DNA from: Tricholomella constricta
Lineage: Eukaryota; Basidiomycota; Agaricomycetes; Agaricales; Lyophyllaceae
Length of the DNA: 17,625 nt
Reading direction: 5' to 3'
NCBI GenBank assembly: GCA_013368375.1
Contig: JAACJP010000106.1
Span: 1 to 17,625, forward strand
Shown here: positions 7,264 to 16,909 of the stretch, in pieces
Layout of the letters: each line of letters begins with the position of its first letter
Numbering within the stretch: the first letter of the stretch is position 1
Notes under the pieces: model-generated
Seen by the model: the letters and a program-made list of their open reading frames with translations, nothing else
What the model was told of the DNA's origin: nothing
Databases searched by the model: none
Program-made: the position numbers and the translations under genes

Positions 7264-8760
7264 TTCCGTGTGAGGCGCTCCGTCGGTGATGCTTTGTTGC
7301 GGGGATTTGCTTGACGGTGGTGGTGGCTCGATCATTACTAGTCAACGGCAATCGCCATCAGCCATGCCTAACAAGAGGGTAAATACGGGAAAGCTATGAT
7401 ACACACGAGAGGGGCCCGTCGGTAATGCTTCGCTGAGGGGGGAATGTGGTGGTGATAGCTCGATCATTACTAGTGGCATCGCCATCAGCCATGCATAACA
7501 AGAGGGTAAATACGGGAAAGCTATGATACACACGAGAGGGGCTCAGTAATGCTTTGCTGAGGGGGGATGTGCTTGATGGTGGCTCGATGCATTACTAGTC
7601 AATGGCAATCGCCATCAGCCATGCATAACAAGACGGTGAATACGGAAAGCTGTGGTACGCAGACGCACGAGACACGTTGGCGATACTTCATGTGGGAATG
7701 TGCTTGATGATGGCTCGATGCATTACTAGTCAATGGCAATCGCCATCAGCCATGCATAACAAGAGTTTGAGTACGGGAAAGCTAGGATACGCGCGAAGGG
7801 CCCGTCGGTAATGCTTCACTGAGGGGGGAATGTGCTTGATGGTGGCTCGATGCATTACTAGTCAATGGCAATCTGCATCAGCCATGCATAACAAGACGGT
7901 GAATACGGAAAGCTGTGGTACGCATGAGACACATTGATGATACTTCACTGTGGGAATGTGCTTGACGGTGGCTCGATGCATTACTAGTCAATGGCAATCG
8001 TCATCAGCCATGCATAACAAATGGAGGGTAAATACGGATAGCTGTAGTAAGCACGAGAGGCGCTTCGTCGGTGATGCTCTGAATGTGCTTGACGGCGGCA
8101 TGATGCATCACTAATCAAAGGCAATGTTCATCAGCCATGCATAACAAATGGAGGCTGAAGACGAAAGGCTGTCATACGCACGAAAGGGACCATCAGTAAT
8201 GCTTCAGGGACATTGCTAATGGTGGCTCGATGCATTACTAGTCGATGGCACTTTCTGTCAGTGATGCATAACACATGAAGGGTGCGTAAGCTGTGGTATG
8301 CACGAGACACGTTGTTTCACTGTGACAGTGGCTCGATGCATTACTAGTCAATGGCAATCGTCATCAGCCATGCATAACAAATGGAGGGTAAATACGGATA
8401 GCTGTAGTACACACGAGAGGCGCCCCGTCAGTAATGCCTATTAGTGGGAATGTACTTGACGGTGGCTCAATGCATTATTAGTCAAAGGAAATCTCCATCA
8501 GTGATGCATAACGAATGATACGGAAAGCTGTAGTACGCATGAGAGGCGCCCTGTTGGTATGCTGTAAATGTGCTTGACGGCGGCATGATGCATCACTAGT
8601 CAAAAGCAATCTCCATTCAGCGATGCATAACAGATGGAGGGTAATTACAGTTATCTGTGATACGCACGAGAGGTGCCCCGTCGGTAATGCTTCAGTTGGG
8701 ATGTTGCTAACGGTGGCTTTATGCATAATCAGTCAATGGCAATTTCAGTCAGAGCGATTG
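7264..8760. repeat. Degenerate satellite/minisatellite array, about 12 units of 106-134 bp
   Basis: The landmark ATTACTAGTC (or a near match) recurs at about 7334, 7466, 7591, 7722, 7854, 7980, 8107, 8234, 8340, 8474, 8592 and 8724, giving spacings of 132, 125, 131, 132, 126, 127, 127, 106, 134, 118 and 132 bp. Each unit holds GGTGGCTCGATGCATTACTA, then AATGGCAATCGCCATCAGCC, then ATGCATAACAA, a short variable part and a GCACGAGAGGCGCC-like block. The core can fold: ATGGC/GCCAT around AATC, nested in TGCAT/ATGCA. Copies diverge more toward the right end. There are no open frames and no retrotransposon features. Confidence 0.9.
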
Positions 8761-9695
8761 ACGACGTCAGGGTGCGCTGCACGTCACGGTAAGCCGTTGC
8801 ATCAGTACTATTGTTGACTTAGATAATCAGTGATCATTGTTGATGCAAAGAGTGGAAACCGAGCCATTCATGGTAAGCTGCCTGATTATGCATTTGTCGG
8901 TGGCTCCGTATTTGATACATCACATCCTCAGGGGGAACGACGAAGGGGAACGAAGTAGTTGGAACCTGACCCACGGTGAGTATCCGTCGACGTCCGTGTC
9001 CGCCTGCGATGCATCATAATTCGACGCTGACTAGCATTGAATAATGCATAAAATCCACAGTATAGGCTGTTATCACAGAGTACGGGTTCTCGGAGGGGTC
9101 GTTATAGGGTCAGGATAAATATCAGCCATTACAAATGAGCAATAATGCATAGTTCTCAGGTTATAGATTTCTGAGAAAAATAATCATTGGTAGTCATAAT
9201 TTAAAGTACAAAACCCGTCGAGGCAGAGCCAGAGTTTGTCTTAGCCTCATTACCAAGCCAGATCTTATTGGATGGATGGATGGATATATTACTCGCAGCG
9301 GTGCGGTCCCAAAAAAGAACAAGCGGGGCCCGTTCTACATACACGACATCAAATGTATGCTACGGACATGAATAAACCAGAGCCGATGCGATATACGGAA
9401 TCTCATGGATTAGTTTACCCATGCGACACTCCTCTGGAGGCGGACAAGAGCTCAGCATAATACCGAGAGACACAGAAGCATATTGTGTGGGAGTAAGCGG
9501 TAGTGAGCAGGAAAGGAAGGCAAAAGAGGATGATGATATAAAAACTGTGAAACGAGGCATCGTCATGGACGCCAAGTTGTTTTCGGAGTGCACCATGTTG
9601 TCGTTTCATAAAACAGTGCAATGACTGGGGTGACTCGTTTGCGAGAGAGAGAATGAGGGCTTCACGCCAATGTAGGACTCGACAAATACACTTGA
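8761..9695. other. Unassigned intergenic sequence
   Basis: Isolated ATGCATAA-type words near 9044 and 9147 may be worn-out satellite remnants. A GGAT x4 microsatellite lies at 9270-9285. Part of 9300-9695 may be 3' untranslated sequence of the minus-strand non-LTR element next door, but no poly(A)-derived T run marks its end. No gene is supported. Confidence 0.5.
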
Positions 9696-10179
9696 TTATG
9701 TAGTAGGGATGCACATAGGGACCTCGTCGTAGATACCAAAAATTTGGTGGACATAAGCCGCAAACGGCTTTAAAGTGTCGGTGTGATTGACGAGAAAGTC
9801 AACGAACTGTGTAGCAGGGGCAGAGAGAAAGAGGATGCATAAGCGAGGATTATGATGAAATAGGGTGTCGAGGAATTGGTCACGGGCAGATAGGAGCCGG
9901 TCATTCCGAGCGACACCCGAACAAAGCGTGGACTTCGTCCTCAATAGCGAGGTGACAGAATCGACATAAGCGATGCTGCCGCTCGATGCGACCCCGAGAA
10001 AAACGGCGACGGCGTAGCTGTTCGACAGCCAACGGATGGTCGGACAGGAGCAGGCGCGTAAGGGCATGCCGATGTTTGGGGTCAGGTATTTTGAGGTATG
10101 GTTGCATGCGACGCCGAGTGACATCATGACCACGGCATCTGGAAACATGTTTTTCTTTCATAGAGGTCGTCTGTTTCAC
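9696..10179 (-). pseudogene. 3' end of a non-LTR (LINE-like) retrotransposon ORF, frameshifted
   Basis: From 10179 the minus strand reads HALTRLLLSDHPLAVEQLRR, then HRLCRFCHLAIEDEVHALFGC. This CRFC...EDEVHALF.C pattern is the zinc-binding C-terminal region (zf-RVT type) found after the reverse transcriptase of LINE-like elements. A stop at 9901-9903 ends this frame, but a second frame continues at once with RDQFLDTLFHHNPRLCILFL and ends at 9696-9698, as related proteins do after this domain. One base lost near 9900-9910 explains both. RT and endonuclease are missing: the element is 5'-truncated or interrupted at about 10190. Confidence 0.75.
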
Positions 10180-10317
10180 ACTTTTGAAATTTCGCCTCGA
10201 ACCTTAAATACTAAAAAGGCAATTATTTATATTTAGATCAGTGTCCTAAATGGGAGCCACGCGCCCTCGCAAATGGCGGGCGTCACGTCACAGCGCTTTC
10301 ACCATTCGACGTCCATC

Positions 10318-10527
10318 ATGCCTCTTCAACCCGCCGTTTTCGAAGGCACCAGAAAGGCGAGTTCGGAACACAGCGACGACGAGGATGGAGATTACGTGTC
10401 AATCACTTCCCTTAGTAACCTTGCCATCAACCACTCTTCCCTGTTGTCGACCCCGCCCATATCAATTCCCATTTTTCTCTTTCCTAACCTGCAACCCGCC
10501 TATGGAGATTTGGTACTGAATAAGTGA
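10318..10527 (+). CDS. Gene-like first exon or short ORF of unknown function
   Basis: An ATG in a fair context (CCATCATGC) begins MPLQPAVFEGTRKASSEHSD then DEDGDYVSITSLS, polar and acidic like the N-terminus of a real protein. Unspliced, the frame runs 69 residues to 10525-10527 and becomes hydrophobic and proline-rich. A GTAACC at about 10416 followed by CTAAC near 10486 and an AG near 10506 could be an intron covering that part, but no convincing second exon follows. It lies inside the inverted-repeat segment and could be a captured or truncated gene start. Not recognised. Confidence 0.3.
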   Translation: MPLQPAVFEGTRKASSEHSDDEDGDYVSITSLSNLAINHSSLLSTPPISIPIFLFPNLQPAYGDLVLNK

Positions 10528-10707
10528 AATACGATATGTGATGGTCATCTAATAATCTGTAAGAATTTTTGTCACTGTATTGCATCTCAAGAAGTCCAAG
10601 GCTCAAGGCACTCTGTTCATATCATGACATTTAGTTGTTTGCTCATGGAACAATACATCTATGTAAAGGAATACTCTAAGTAAATTTTTCTCGGTATACT
10701 TATGAAA

Positions 10708-10729
10708 ATGGAAATGGAAATGGAAATGA
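10708..10729. repeat. Hexanucleotide microsatellite (TGGAAA)n
   Basis: ATGGAAATGGAAATGGAAATG, about 3.5 copies. Confidence 0.85.
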
Positions 10730-10865
10730 CATTGCAATCGGGACTTCGAGAGCTGAGCACACATATGGGCAAGCCAAATGCGCCGCGGCGCACCCGCCTT
10801 TGTTGTGGCTTGTCTGTCACTTGTCAAGCTCGTTGCCTTTTTTAGATTTAAGGTTCGAGGCGAAA

Positions 10866-11342
10866 AGTGAGCAACTTCCGTTTCAGTAGCGTGAGACCTG
10901 CTTACATAGCCTATTGTAGGGACCACTGTTCTCGGTCGTGCCAAGTAGTCAAGGCTTCCTCTGTAGGCCTTCATAATGGACTGCCCTCGCGTAGCACCTG
11001 GTTCCTCCCGTGGAGTCAGATAGCACCGTTATACTACGGAGGACGAAGCACCTACTAGCACAACTGTATGTCCTCGCTGTATTTTATCATCAACTCTAAC
11101 TACAACCACAATGACCAGTATACAACTCACGCGCCAATGCACGGAACAAAAATCGCCGACTGGATGCCGTACACACCTCTCCCACCATGTTCATTGAACA
11201 GTCGAATGGATTGGCTTCGAAGGCTCAGCATCTTGTAGCCAATATGCACGAAGATCTGCCCGGTGGAACATTGGCAGCACGAGATGTTCGAAAATAAGTC
11301 GACCCTCTCTTGTAGCCATTAGCATGTTTTGATGAAAATTAG
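10866..11342 (+). other. Region upstream of the DUF6532 relic with intron-like signals
   Basis: Contains a textbook intron candidate at 11066-11118 (GTATGT, CTAAC branch, ...GACCAG, 53 nt). The sequence after it is open for about 110 bp in one frame (MHGTKIADWMPYTPLPP). A separate 36-codon frame, MFIEQSNGLASKAQHLVANM and on, runs 11187-11297. AAAATTAG just before 11343 also looks like an intron end. These could be 5' exons of the broken gene that follows, but I could not chain them in one frame. Confidence 0.3.
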
Positions 11343-12412
11343 ATGGACTTTCATACCGCTTTCACCCCCGAGATCACCACGCTCGAACTCCCTCACTCAG
11401 CTTGTGGCAACAACAGTTACTTCGACGAGTCTTCGCTTACAAAGCCCTCTCTCTACGAAGAGGCCTATATTGCACAGTCAGGCTATGATGGACTTTTTGA
11501 GCAGTACCCGGCGTTTAAGGAGTGGTGTGCGAGAAATCCTGCCACCCAACACTCTGGCTCCAATGCGACCTCAAGATCAAATTCGCCTGCAGCCCACGAT
11601 CCTGGCTTTGATGTTATCTCGACATCACCTTCACCCGTCGCTGATCAAGACGTCTACAACCACGCCTGCTCGTTGTCGCCGCCTACGATTTCAAGGATCC
11701 CGCCTCCCTGACAAAGGCCACATCTGCAACTGTCAACGAGATTTGCGAGCAGAACCGCAAGACTGTAGATGAAATACTGGGATCCTTCTGGAACTCGGTA
11801 AGCCATCTAACTTGCCTTGTGTCTTCGGAAACGAACTAAAAATATCAGAACCCACGAAGTGAAACTCCCTCCATCGAAAACTGGCCACGACATTATTTCG
11901 CAGATGTTCAATAAGTGTTGGTTTGGTAAAGCGATCCACCGCCGGCCTCAATGGTTCTCGAAACAAACTAAGGTGCCCCTGGAGACCATTGCCTTCATCC
12001 TCACTGCGGTGCGCTTTTATATATATATTAATCCAAGCTTTTCTATAATTGCTCTCCAGGTTGAATGTGCTATCAATGAATGGAAAACGGGCCGCCATGT
12101 AGTTGTCAAATTCGAGGGAGCCAAACACTGACGAGTTTATCAGCGTCACCTCACCTTCCTCAAATCCTGGGAGACGTTCTCGGCCCAAGAAAGTTCAGGA
12201 AGATCTACTTTCCAATGCCCGGTACGTGCTCCTGTCTTGATCTCAAAACACACATAGCAGGCTCTTACATGTCGTGTAGGGAGTGCTCGTTGGCATACGA
12301 TGATGACGACTCGAATGATGATGAAGATACCCCACATGATGGAACCGAAGCCATGCTTGCTCTTTTCAAGGCCAATCAGTCTGTTTCCCGTATTAATCCT
12401 GTGGCAGAGTAA
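11343..12412 (+). pseudogene. DUF6532-family gene, decayed
   Basis: The DUF6532 fold (function unknown, expanded in Agaricomycetes) is recognisable in GHDIISQMFNKCWFGKAIHR, then VPLETIAFILTAVECAINEW (across an intron), KTGRHVVVKFEG, RVYQRHLTFLKSWETF and VQEDLLSNAR, with an acidic tail (AYDDDDSNDDED) ending at 12412. Introns with proper ends are at 11798-11848, 12009-12059 and 12222-12279. The frame is broken at least three times: near 11660 (between the MDFHTAFTPEI part and AYDFKDPASLTKATS), around the first intron and near 12186. A TGA at 12129-12131 also interrupts the domain, so it is most likely a recent pseudogene. Start unknown; 11343 is only the first ATG of the N-terminal open piece. 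Confidence 0.7.
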
Positions 12413-13116
12413 TTTTTCGTGTTGTGTCTAGATCAACTAGTAGTATTCCATCTTTCGAAGTGAATATACCCAATAATTATTATCTAACCAGAATTTGTAC
12501 CTAATCTGGCTGGCATCGCTGAGCCCGCGTCGTTGCACATAATCACCTATAGGGCTTTTTGACTATGGTCCTACAGCCCTCTGGAAAGTCTCATAGCAAT
12601 GACCCACTACAGCGCACTTGATAGAGGGGGTACGTGCCTCTGTGACTACACGACTACACGTCCCTCCCACATGCTACCGAGCCAGTGCCATTTTCCAGAT
12701 GGGGCGCGAAAGACAAGCTTTGTGGAGTTGTCCCATAGGGCAGGGACGTCCGTGCAGAGCTTTCGATCATATTCAACATCATGATCAACCGGCAAATTCA
12801 GTCATCAACGCAGGTGAAGAACAAATACACTAAAAGGATCTGTCCTTGCTTGTTTTCTATTTTACAGTGTGGCAATCGATATGCACAAGCCATGAACCCC
12901 AAAACGCAATGCCGGGATAGAGAAATTCGTAAACAGGTAGTATGGAATGATAGGAAGGATAGTCGAGGGAATATAATTTTAGAAGAGCAAAGATGAAATG
13001 GAAGAGGGGAATGGGTATGATTGTTAGATTCAAGTACGCATACCCCACTTGTAGGAATGATAGAACTACATACAACGAGAGCGCCGTACATTCATGGTTA
13101 CGACGGAGAAGTGCTC
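12413..13116. other. Intergenic, no supported gene
   Basis: Sequence between the DUF6532 relic and the stop codon of the CENP-C gene. The right part should include the CENP-C 3' untranslated region (minus strand). Only short frames on both strands, none recognisable. Confidence 0.5.
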
Positions 13117-15155
13117 TCACCGAGTCGATGCCGCTCTCTTGGGAGCGGGAGCCTTGGACATAGCGCGCCCTTCAGCCTGTGCAGCCGCCGCCGCACTCAA
13201 CGCACGTGCTGGTGCTGTCTTCCTCGCGTCAATGGACGAATGCCTGTGCGGAGCGATGTGACTCCCCCCAGCTTCTAATTCCGACTCGGCAACTTTTTTG
13301 CCTTGTGCGAAGAAAAGCTTCGCGTCGCGCTCGGAGATGTTCTCGATGAAATAGGCATTTCCTGGAAAAGAAGAGTTTAGCATTACTAGCGGATTTGTAT
13401 GAGATGAACATACCGCGTGGTACCATAAACATGGCGCCTGTGGCGAGAACGAGACTTGTGTTGTGAACTTTCAGGTTGATGGCACCCTCAATGACATAAA
13501 AGATCTAAACTTGAAATGAGCGTCCTAGTGTAACCAGCTTACGAAGGTGGGACGTACGTATGTATTATCCTTCGACCGTTTCGTCTGCTTTCTTTCGCCG
13601 GGGGGAATGACGAGAACACCCGCGGCAATGAAACCGGCGTCCCCAAACACCCTCTGATACTTCCATTTGTTTGGGTCGACTTGTTCGGGCTCCAGCATCT
13701 TCCAAGTATACGCGATACCTACAAACAATCAGCATTGAATGGTAGATGACTAGGGCGAAAGACCCACGTCTTTGTACCTGCTCCTCGGTCTCGTAATCCA
13801 TCACCACGCAGTGAGGTTTCGTCTCATCGTCCCAGCCCTCTTCTGGATTCTCTACCGGAACGACTTTGTAATGCACGTCCTCTGCGACCTTGCTCTTGCT
13901 TCTCGCTCTAGATCGTTTCCGCTTGCCTAGAGGTTCTGGTTCGTCTTTCGGTATCCGCACGATCTCGCGAATGGGCGGTACGAGGACAAGTCCACTTCCA
14001 GCGCGTTGGCTTCGTCCGTAAACAAGCTTCTCTCCCCTCCACCATTCGAGTGGCTTGTAATGCTCCCGTGCACTCTTGCGGACGCCCTCTCGATACACTG
14101 ATTAATTAAAAAAGAAATAAGACAGAAGCTAAGAGAACGAGGAACGTCAACTATACCGCGATTTTCCTTCTTCGATTTACTACTTCGACCATGAGGCCTC
14201 TGTAGTTCCTCAGCAAACTTGGCCTTCTTCGTTCTTCGCGGTGAAAGCTCGGTGTGATGCTCCTCTGGACCCCCATCGTCGTCCGAGTAATGTTGTTCCT
14301 CCTCCAGTTCTTGTGCTATCTCATCTTCGATCTCGGATTCAGGCTCTTCTGCAACGTCTGAGAGCGGTGCGCGTCCTTTGCCTTTGTCCCGCCTCGCAGT
14401 CAGTGGCTCCTCCTCCTCTTCCGGCTCTTCATCATCTGGCACTCCATTATGGCCAGCCTCCGGTCCACTGTCATCGTCATCCTGATCCATGGCCATGAAA
14501 CTGGTCCCTTGAGGCGAATCGTGCTCACCAGAGCCACTAGCCTGGTCGCCATGATAGCCAGAGTGGTTGTGGTCAGCATGATCGTCCTCCTCCAAATCGT
14601 CCTCGACATCCTGCGCGCGAAATGAGTTGGAAAGCCTCGAAGGACCTGGACCCGAGATATAGCCCGTTGATTTGCGCGCGGAGCCTCGTGATCGCGGTGA
14701 GGGGATTTGGTCGAAATCGATATCGGATGTACGCGTAACAGGGCGCGTAGACACGCCATTGCGGGCCGAGGTAGGCGTCACTGGCTGGCGCGAGTTCGCG
14801 AAATACTGCATTGGACCTTGAACGTCATGTGGTCAGTCCGAGACATCAGAGCAGTTGGAGATGCATGCGTACTGTCGTCGAGCTCCATCGACATTTCACC
14901 ATACTCGTCAAACTCCTCCTCAGGGATAGGGATTGACTTCTTCTTTCTTCCCTTCGGTTTGAATGGCGTCCGCTTGTCCGCCTGCTGGATGAGCTCCTCG
15001 AACGGTTCGAAACCGTCCGACTTGCGCTCGATATGCTGTACCACGATTCCCGTCTTCTTCCCGACTTCCGGGTTGTCGCCTCTGTATGGGATGTGGGCCT
15101 TCTGGGGCCCGCGACGTGCAGCGCCGAGACTGCTCTTGCGCGCGGAGGAGGGCAT
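13117..15155 (-). CDS. MIF2: Inner kinetochore protein CENP-C/Mif2 (589 aa, six exons)
   Basis: Binds the CENP-A nucleosome and links centromeric chromatin to the outer kinetochore. Exons (minus): 15155-14873, 14816-14157, 14097-13768, 13718-13558, 13504-13414, 13361-13117, separated by 49-59 nt GT-AG introns; total 1770 nt with no frame breaks. Residues about 15-65 match the Mif2 N-terminal block (RRGPQKAHIPYRGDN, GKKTGI, DGFEPFEEL). Residues about 164-232 and 248-281 are highly acidic. The CENP-C signature follows at about 320-343 (GVRKSAREHYKPLEWWRGEK). Residues about 426-535 form the dimerising cupin domain (RRIAYTWKML, FGDAGFIAAGVLVIPPGERK, YVIEGAINLKVHNTSL, FMVPRGNAYFIENI). The tail is basic and alanine-rich. 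The ATG at 15155 was chosen because it starts the conserved block; an upstream in-frame ATG at 15317 would overlap the neighbouring gene. The W-W pair in the signature, where Y-W or F-W is usual, is a small variation. Confidence 0.95.
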
Positions 15156-15233
15156 GGTCGCGGACAATGTCCACGCTCGTGGGAACCTAAACATAAGAAT
15201 ACGCGCTTGGTCGTGTTTGTTCCAATTCCATTT
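15156..15233. promoter_or_regulatory. 78-bp bidirectional promoter between CENP-C and MTU1
   Basis: Only 78 bp separate the two divergent start codons, so both 5' leaders and core promoters must overlap here or reach into the other gene. There is no obvious TATA box. Visible items are an 11-bp palindrome GGACAATGTCC at 15162-15172 and an ACGCG at 15201-15205, the core of the fungal MBF (MCB) cell-cycle site, which would suit a kinetochore gene. Those functional readings are inference. Confidence 0.6.
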
Positions 15234-16909
15234 ATGGCCACCCCGCTCGCTCGACGCGCTCTTGCTCGATATATTCGACGATTGCCTGTGCGCACTTACA
15301 CGACCCATGTAGGACATACAGAACCCAGGAAAGGAGATAGAGGTTTGTTGGACCTTGTTCTCTGTGAACGCCGTCGCCTACTACATCACAGTGTTCGTTG
15401 GGATGTCTGGAGGGGTGGATTCGTCGGTAACAGCAAAACTGCTTGCGGACAAGGTTGGAATTGCAGCTCTTTCTGCTGAAATATATCTAATAAATCCCTA
15501 GGACTACGATCTATCTGCTGTATTTATGAGAAATTGGGACACGCGAGACGAGTCCGCCTCGGACAAAGGTTGTGAATGGGAGAAGGATTGGGAAGACGTT
15601 CAACAAGTATGCAAGGCCTTGGATATACCTTGTGAAATGGTACGCGTCTCACTCAAAAGCAGTTTAAATCAAGTCGACGAGTGCAATAGATCGATCTATC
15701 TCAAGAATACTGGAACAGAGTATTCCAACCTTCTCTGCACTCCTGGGAGGACGGCATAACACCAAACCCGGATGTCTTGTGCAACAGGTGCTTAATCTGT
15801 TTGTTTCTAAGTCTCAATCTCATACTGGATTAGAGAGATCAAATTCGGCGCTTTGCTTGAGCATTTACCGATGGCTTCCTCGAGTTCAAGCAAGACCTGG
15901 TTCGCAACCGGTACTCGTTATTGTTTCTCGGGCAACGGATCATTACTGATGAATTGTCAGGCCACTACGCGCGGAAAACATGGACATTGCCAACGTCTGA
16001 ATCACCACCTCGTGCTAAACTACTTCGCCCAGTCGATCTCATAAAGGACCAAACCTACTTTCTCGCCTCCATGACCGAACAAAGCCTCAACTGCGCCCTT
16101 TTTCCCCTTGGAGACCTGAACAAATCAGAAGTCCGTGAAATCGCCAAGAAAGCTGGACTTGCCACCGCTGAGCGGAAAGAAAGCATGGGCGTTTGCTTCG
16201 TCGGCAAGAAGTCGAAATTTGGCGACTTTATATGTACGTCCGATTCAAACCTCTTCTTTTGTTTCAAGTATCAACTCAATATATATGCATGATATTGGTC
16301 GACTGCAGCGTCATACATTCCTCCGAACCCCGGTCCAATAATAGATCTTTCGACAGGAGACACCGTTGCACAACACAAGGGGCTGTGGACCTATACCATC
16401 GGCCAGGGTGCGAAACTTCCGGGCATGCGTCAGCGTGCGTTCGTCGTGAAGAAGGATTCCGGCCTGAACGCCATCTACATTGCTTTTGGCTCGTGAGTCC
16501 CCTAACTTCCGTTCAATGAAATCTACATACCGGTTCTTACGCGCTGCAGACATAATCCACTTCTACTCAGCCGTTCCGTCATCGTTTCCGACTTCTCCTG
16601 GATATGGAAGGATTCACCACCAAATCACCTCAAGACGGAGGACGGCTATGGAGCCGAGGTGAAGATACGCCATCGAATGGACTCTACAACATGCACCGTT
16701 CATAGGTTCGTGTGTCAAATCACAAGGTTTCATCTGATTCAACCCGATTTTTACTCGTTACTAGTTCGGATTCGGACCATGACTTAAAAATCACATTGGG
16801 TAATCCAGAAGTCGGGGTCGCACCCGGGCAGGTCGCTGTAGTGTACGACAGAGAGGAGGGCCGGGTCCTTGGCTGCGGAACCATCGTGGACACCATTTCC
16901 TTGGAATGA
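15234..16909 (+). CDS. SLM3: Mitochondrial tRNA-specific 2-thiouridylase (MnmA/MTU1/Slm3 family, 413 aa, nine exons)
   Basis: Adds sulfur to wobble U34 of mitochondrial tRNAs for Lys, Glu and Gln, using ATP to adenylate the base and a persulfide-carrying cysteine. Exons: 15234-15342, 15392-15453, 15502-15639, 15690-15787, 15834-15910, 15961-16233, 16309-16492, 16550-16705, 16765-16909; 1242 nt, all GT-AG, introns 46-75 nt. The first about 33 residues are Arg-rich with almost no acids (MATPLARRALARYIRRLPVR), fitting a mitochondrial presequence. The PP-loop is SGGVDSS at 42-48. Further motifs are FMRNWD, CEWEKDWEDV, TPNPDVLCNREIKFG (catalytic Cys134), ATGHYAR, KDQTYFL, SMGVCFVGKK (catalytic Cys240), LWTYTIGQGAKLPGM, and the C-terminal beta-barrel ending GCGTIVDTISLE. 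Length is normal for the family. Intron 2 has a GTTGGA donor and introns 1 and 8 have GTTTGT and GTTCGT, slightly weak but required by the frame. Confidence 0.95.

Larger units (their letters stand above)
10190..10865. mobile_element. 676-bp segment with 33-bp terminal inverted repeats (MITE or gene-capturing element?)
   Basis: The left end at 10190-10222 (TTTCGCCTCGAACCTTAAAT then ACTAAAAAGGCAA) is matched in inverse at 10833-10865; the first 20 bases are identical and the rest differs by one shifted base. Inside are the gene-like exon at 10318 and a TGGAAA microsatellite. No transposase is present, so it would be non-autonomous. No clear target duplication is visible, and sequence just outside the ends is partly alike, so the exact boundary is unsure. 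It may have interrupted the LINE relic to its left. Confidence 0.5.

Noticed and set aside
7264..8760. CRISPR-like repeat array
   Set aside because: Units are 106-134 bp, imperfect throughout and without unique spacers; the host is eukaryotic. It is a satellite.
1..12412. Frameshifts in the left part all being sequencing errors
   Set aside because: The 15 exons of the two right-hand genes join with no frame error, and the LINE, gypsy and DUF6532 relics also carry truncations or a stop; still worth verifying with reads.
14707..15312. 201-codon plus-strand frame
   Set aside because: Antisense shadow of CENP-C exons 1 and 2; no recognisable protein.
15153..15317. Upstream start for CENP-C at 15317
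   Set aside because: Would overlap the first exon of the divergent MTU1 gene and add 54 residues lacking family similarity; the conserved Mif2 N-terminus starts at 15155.
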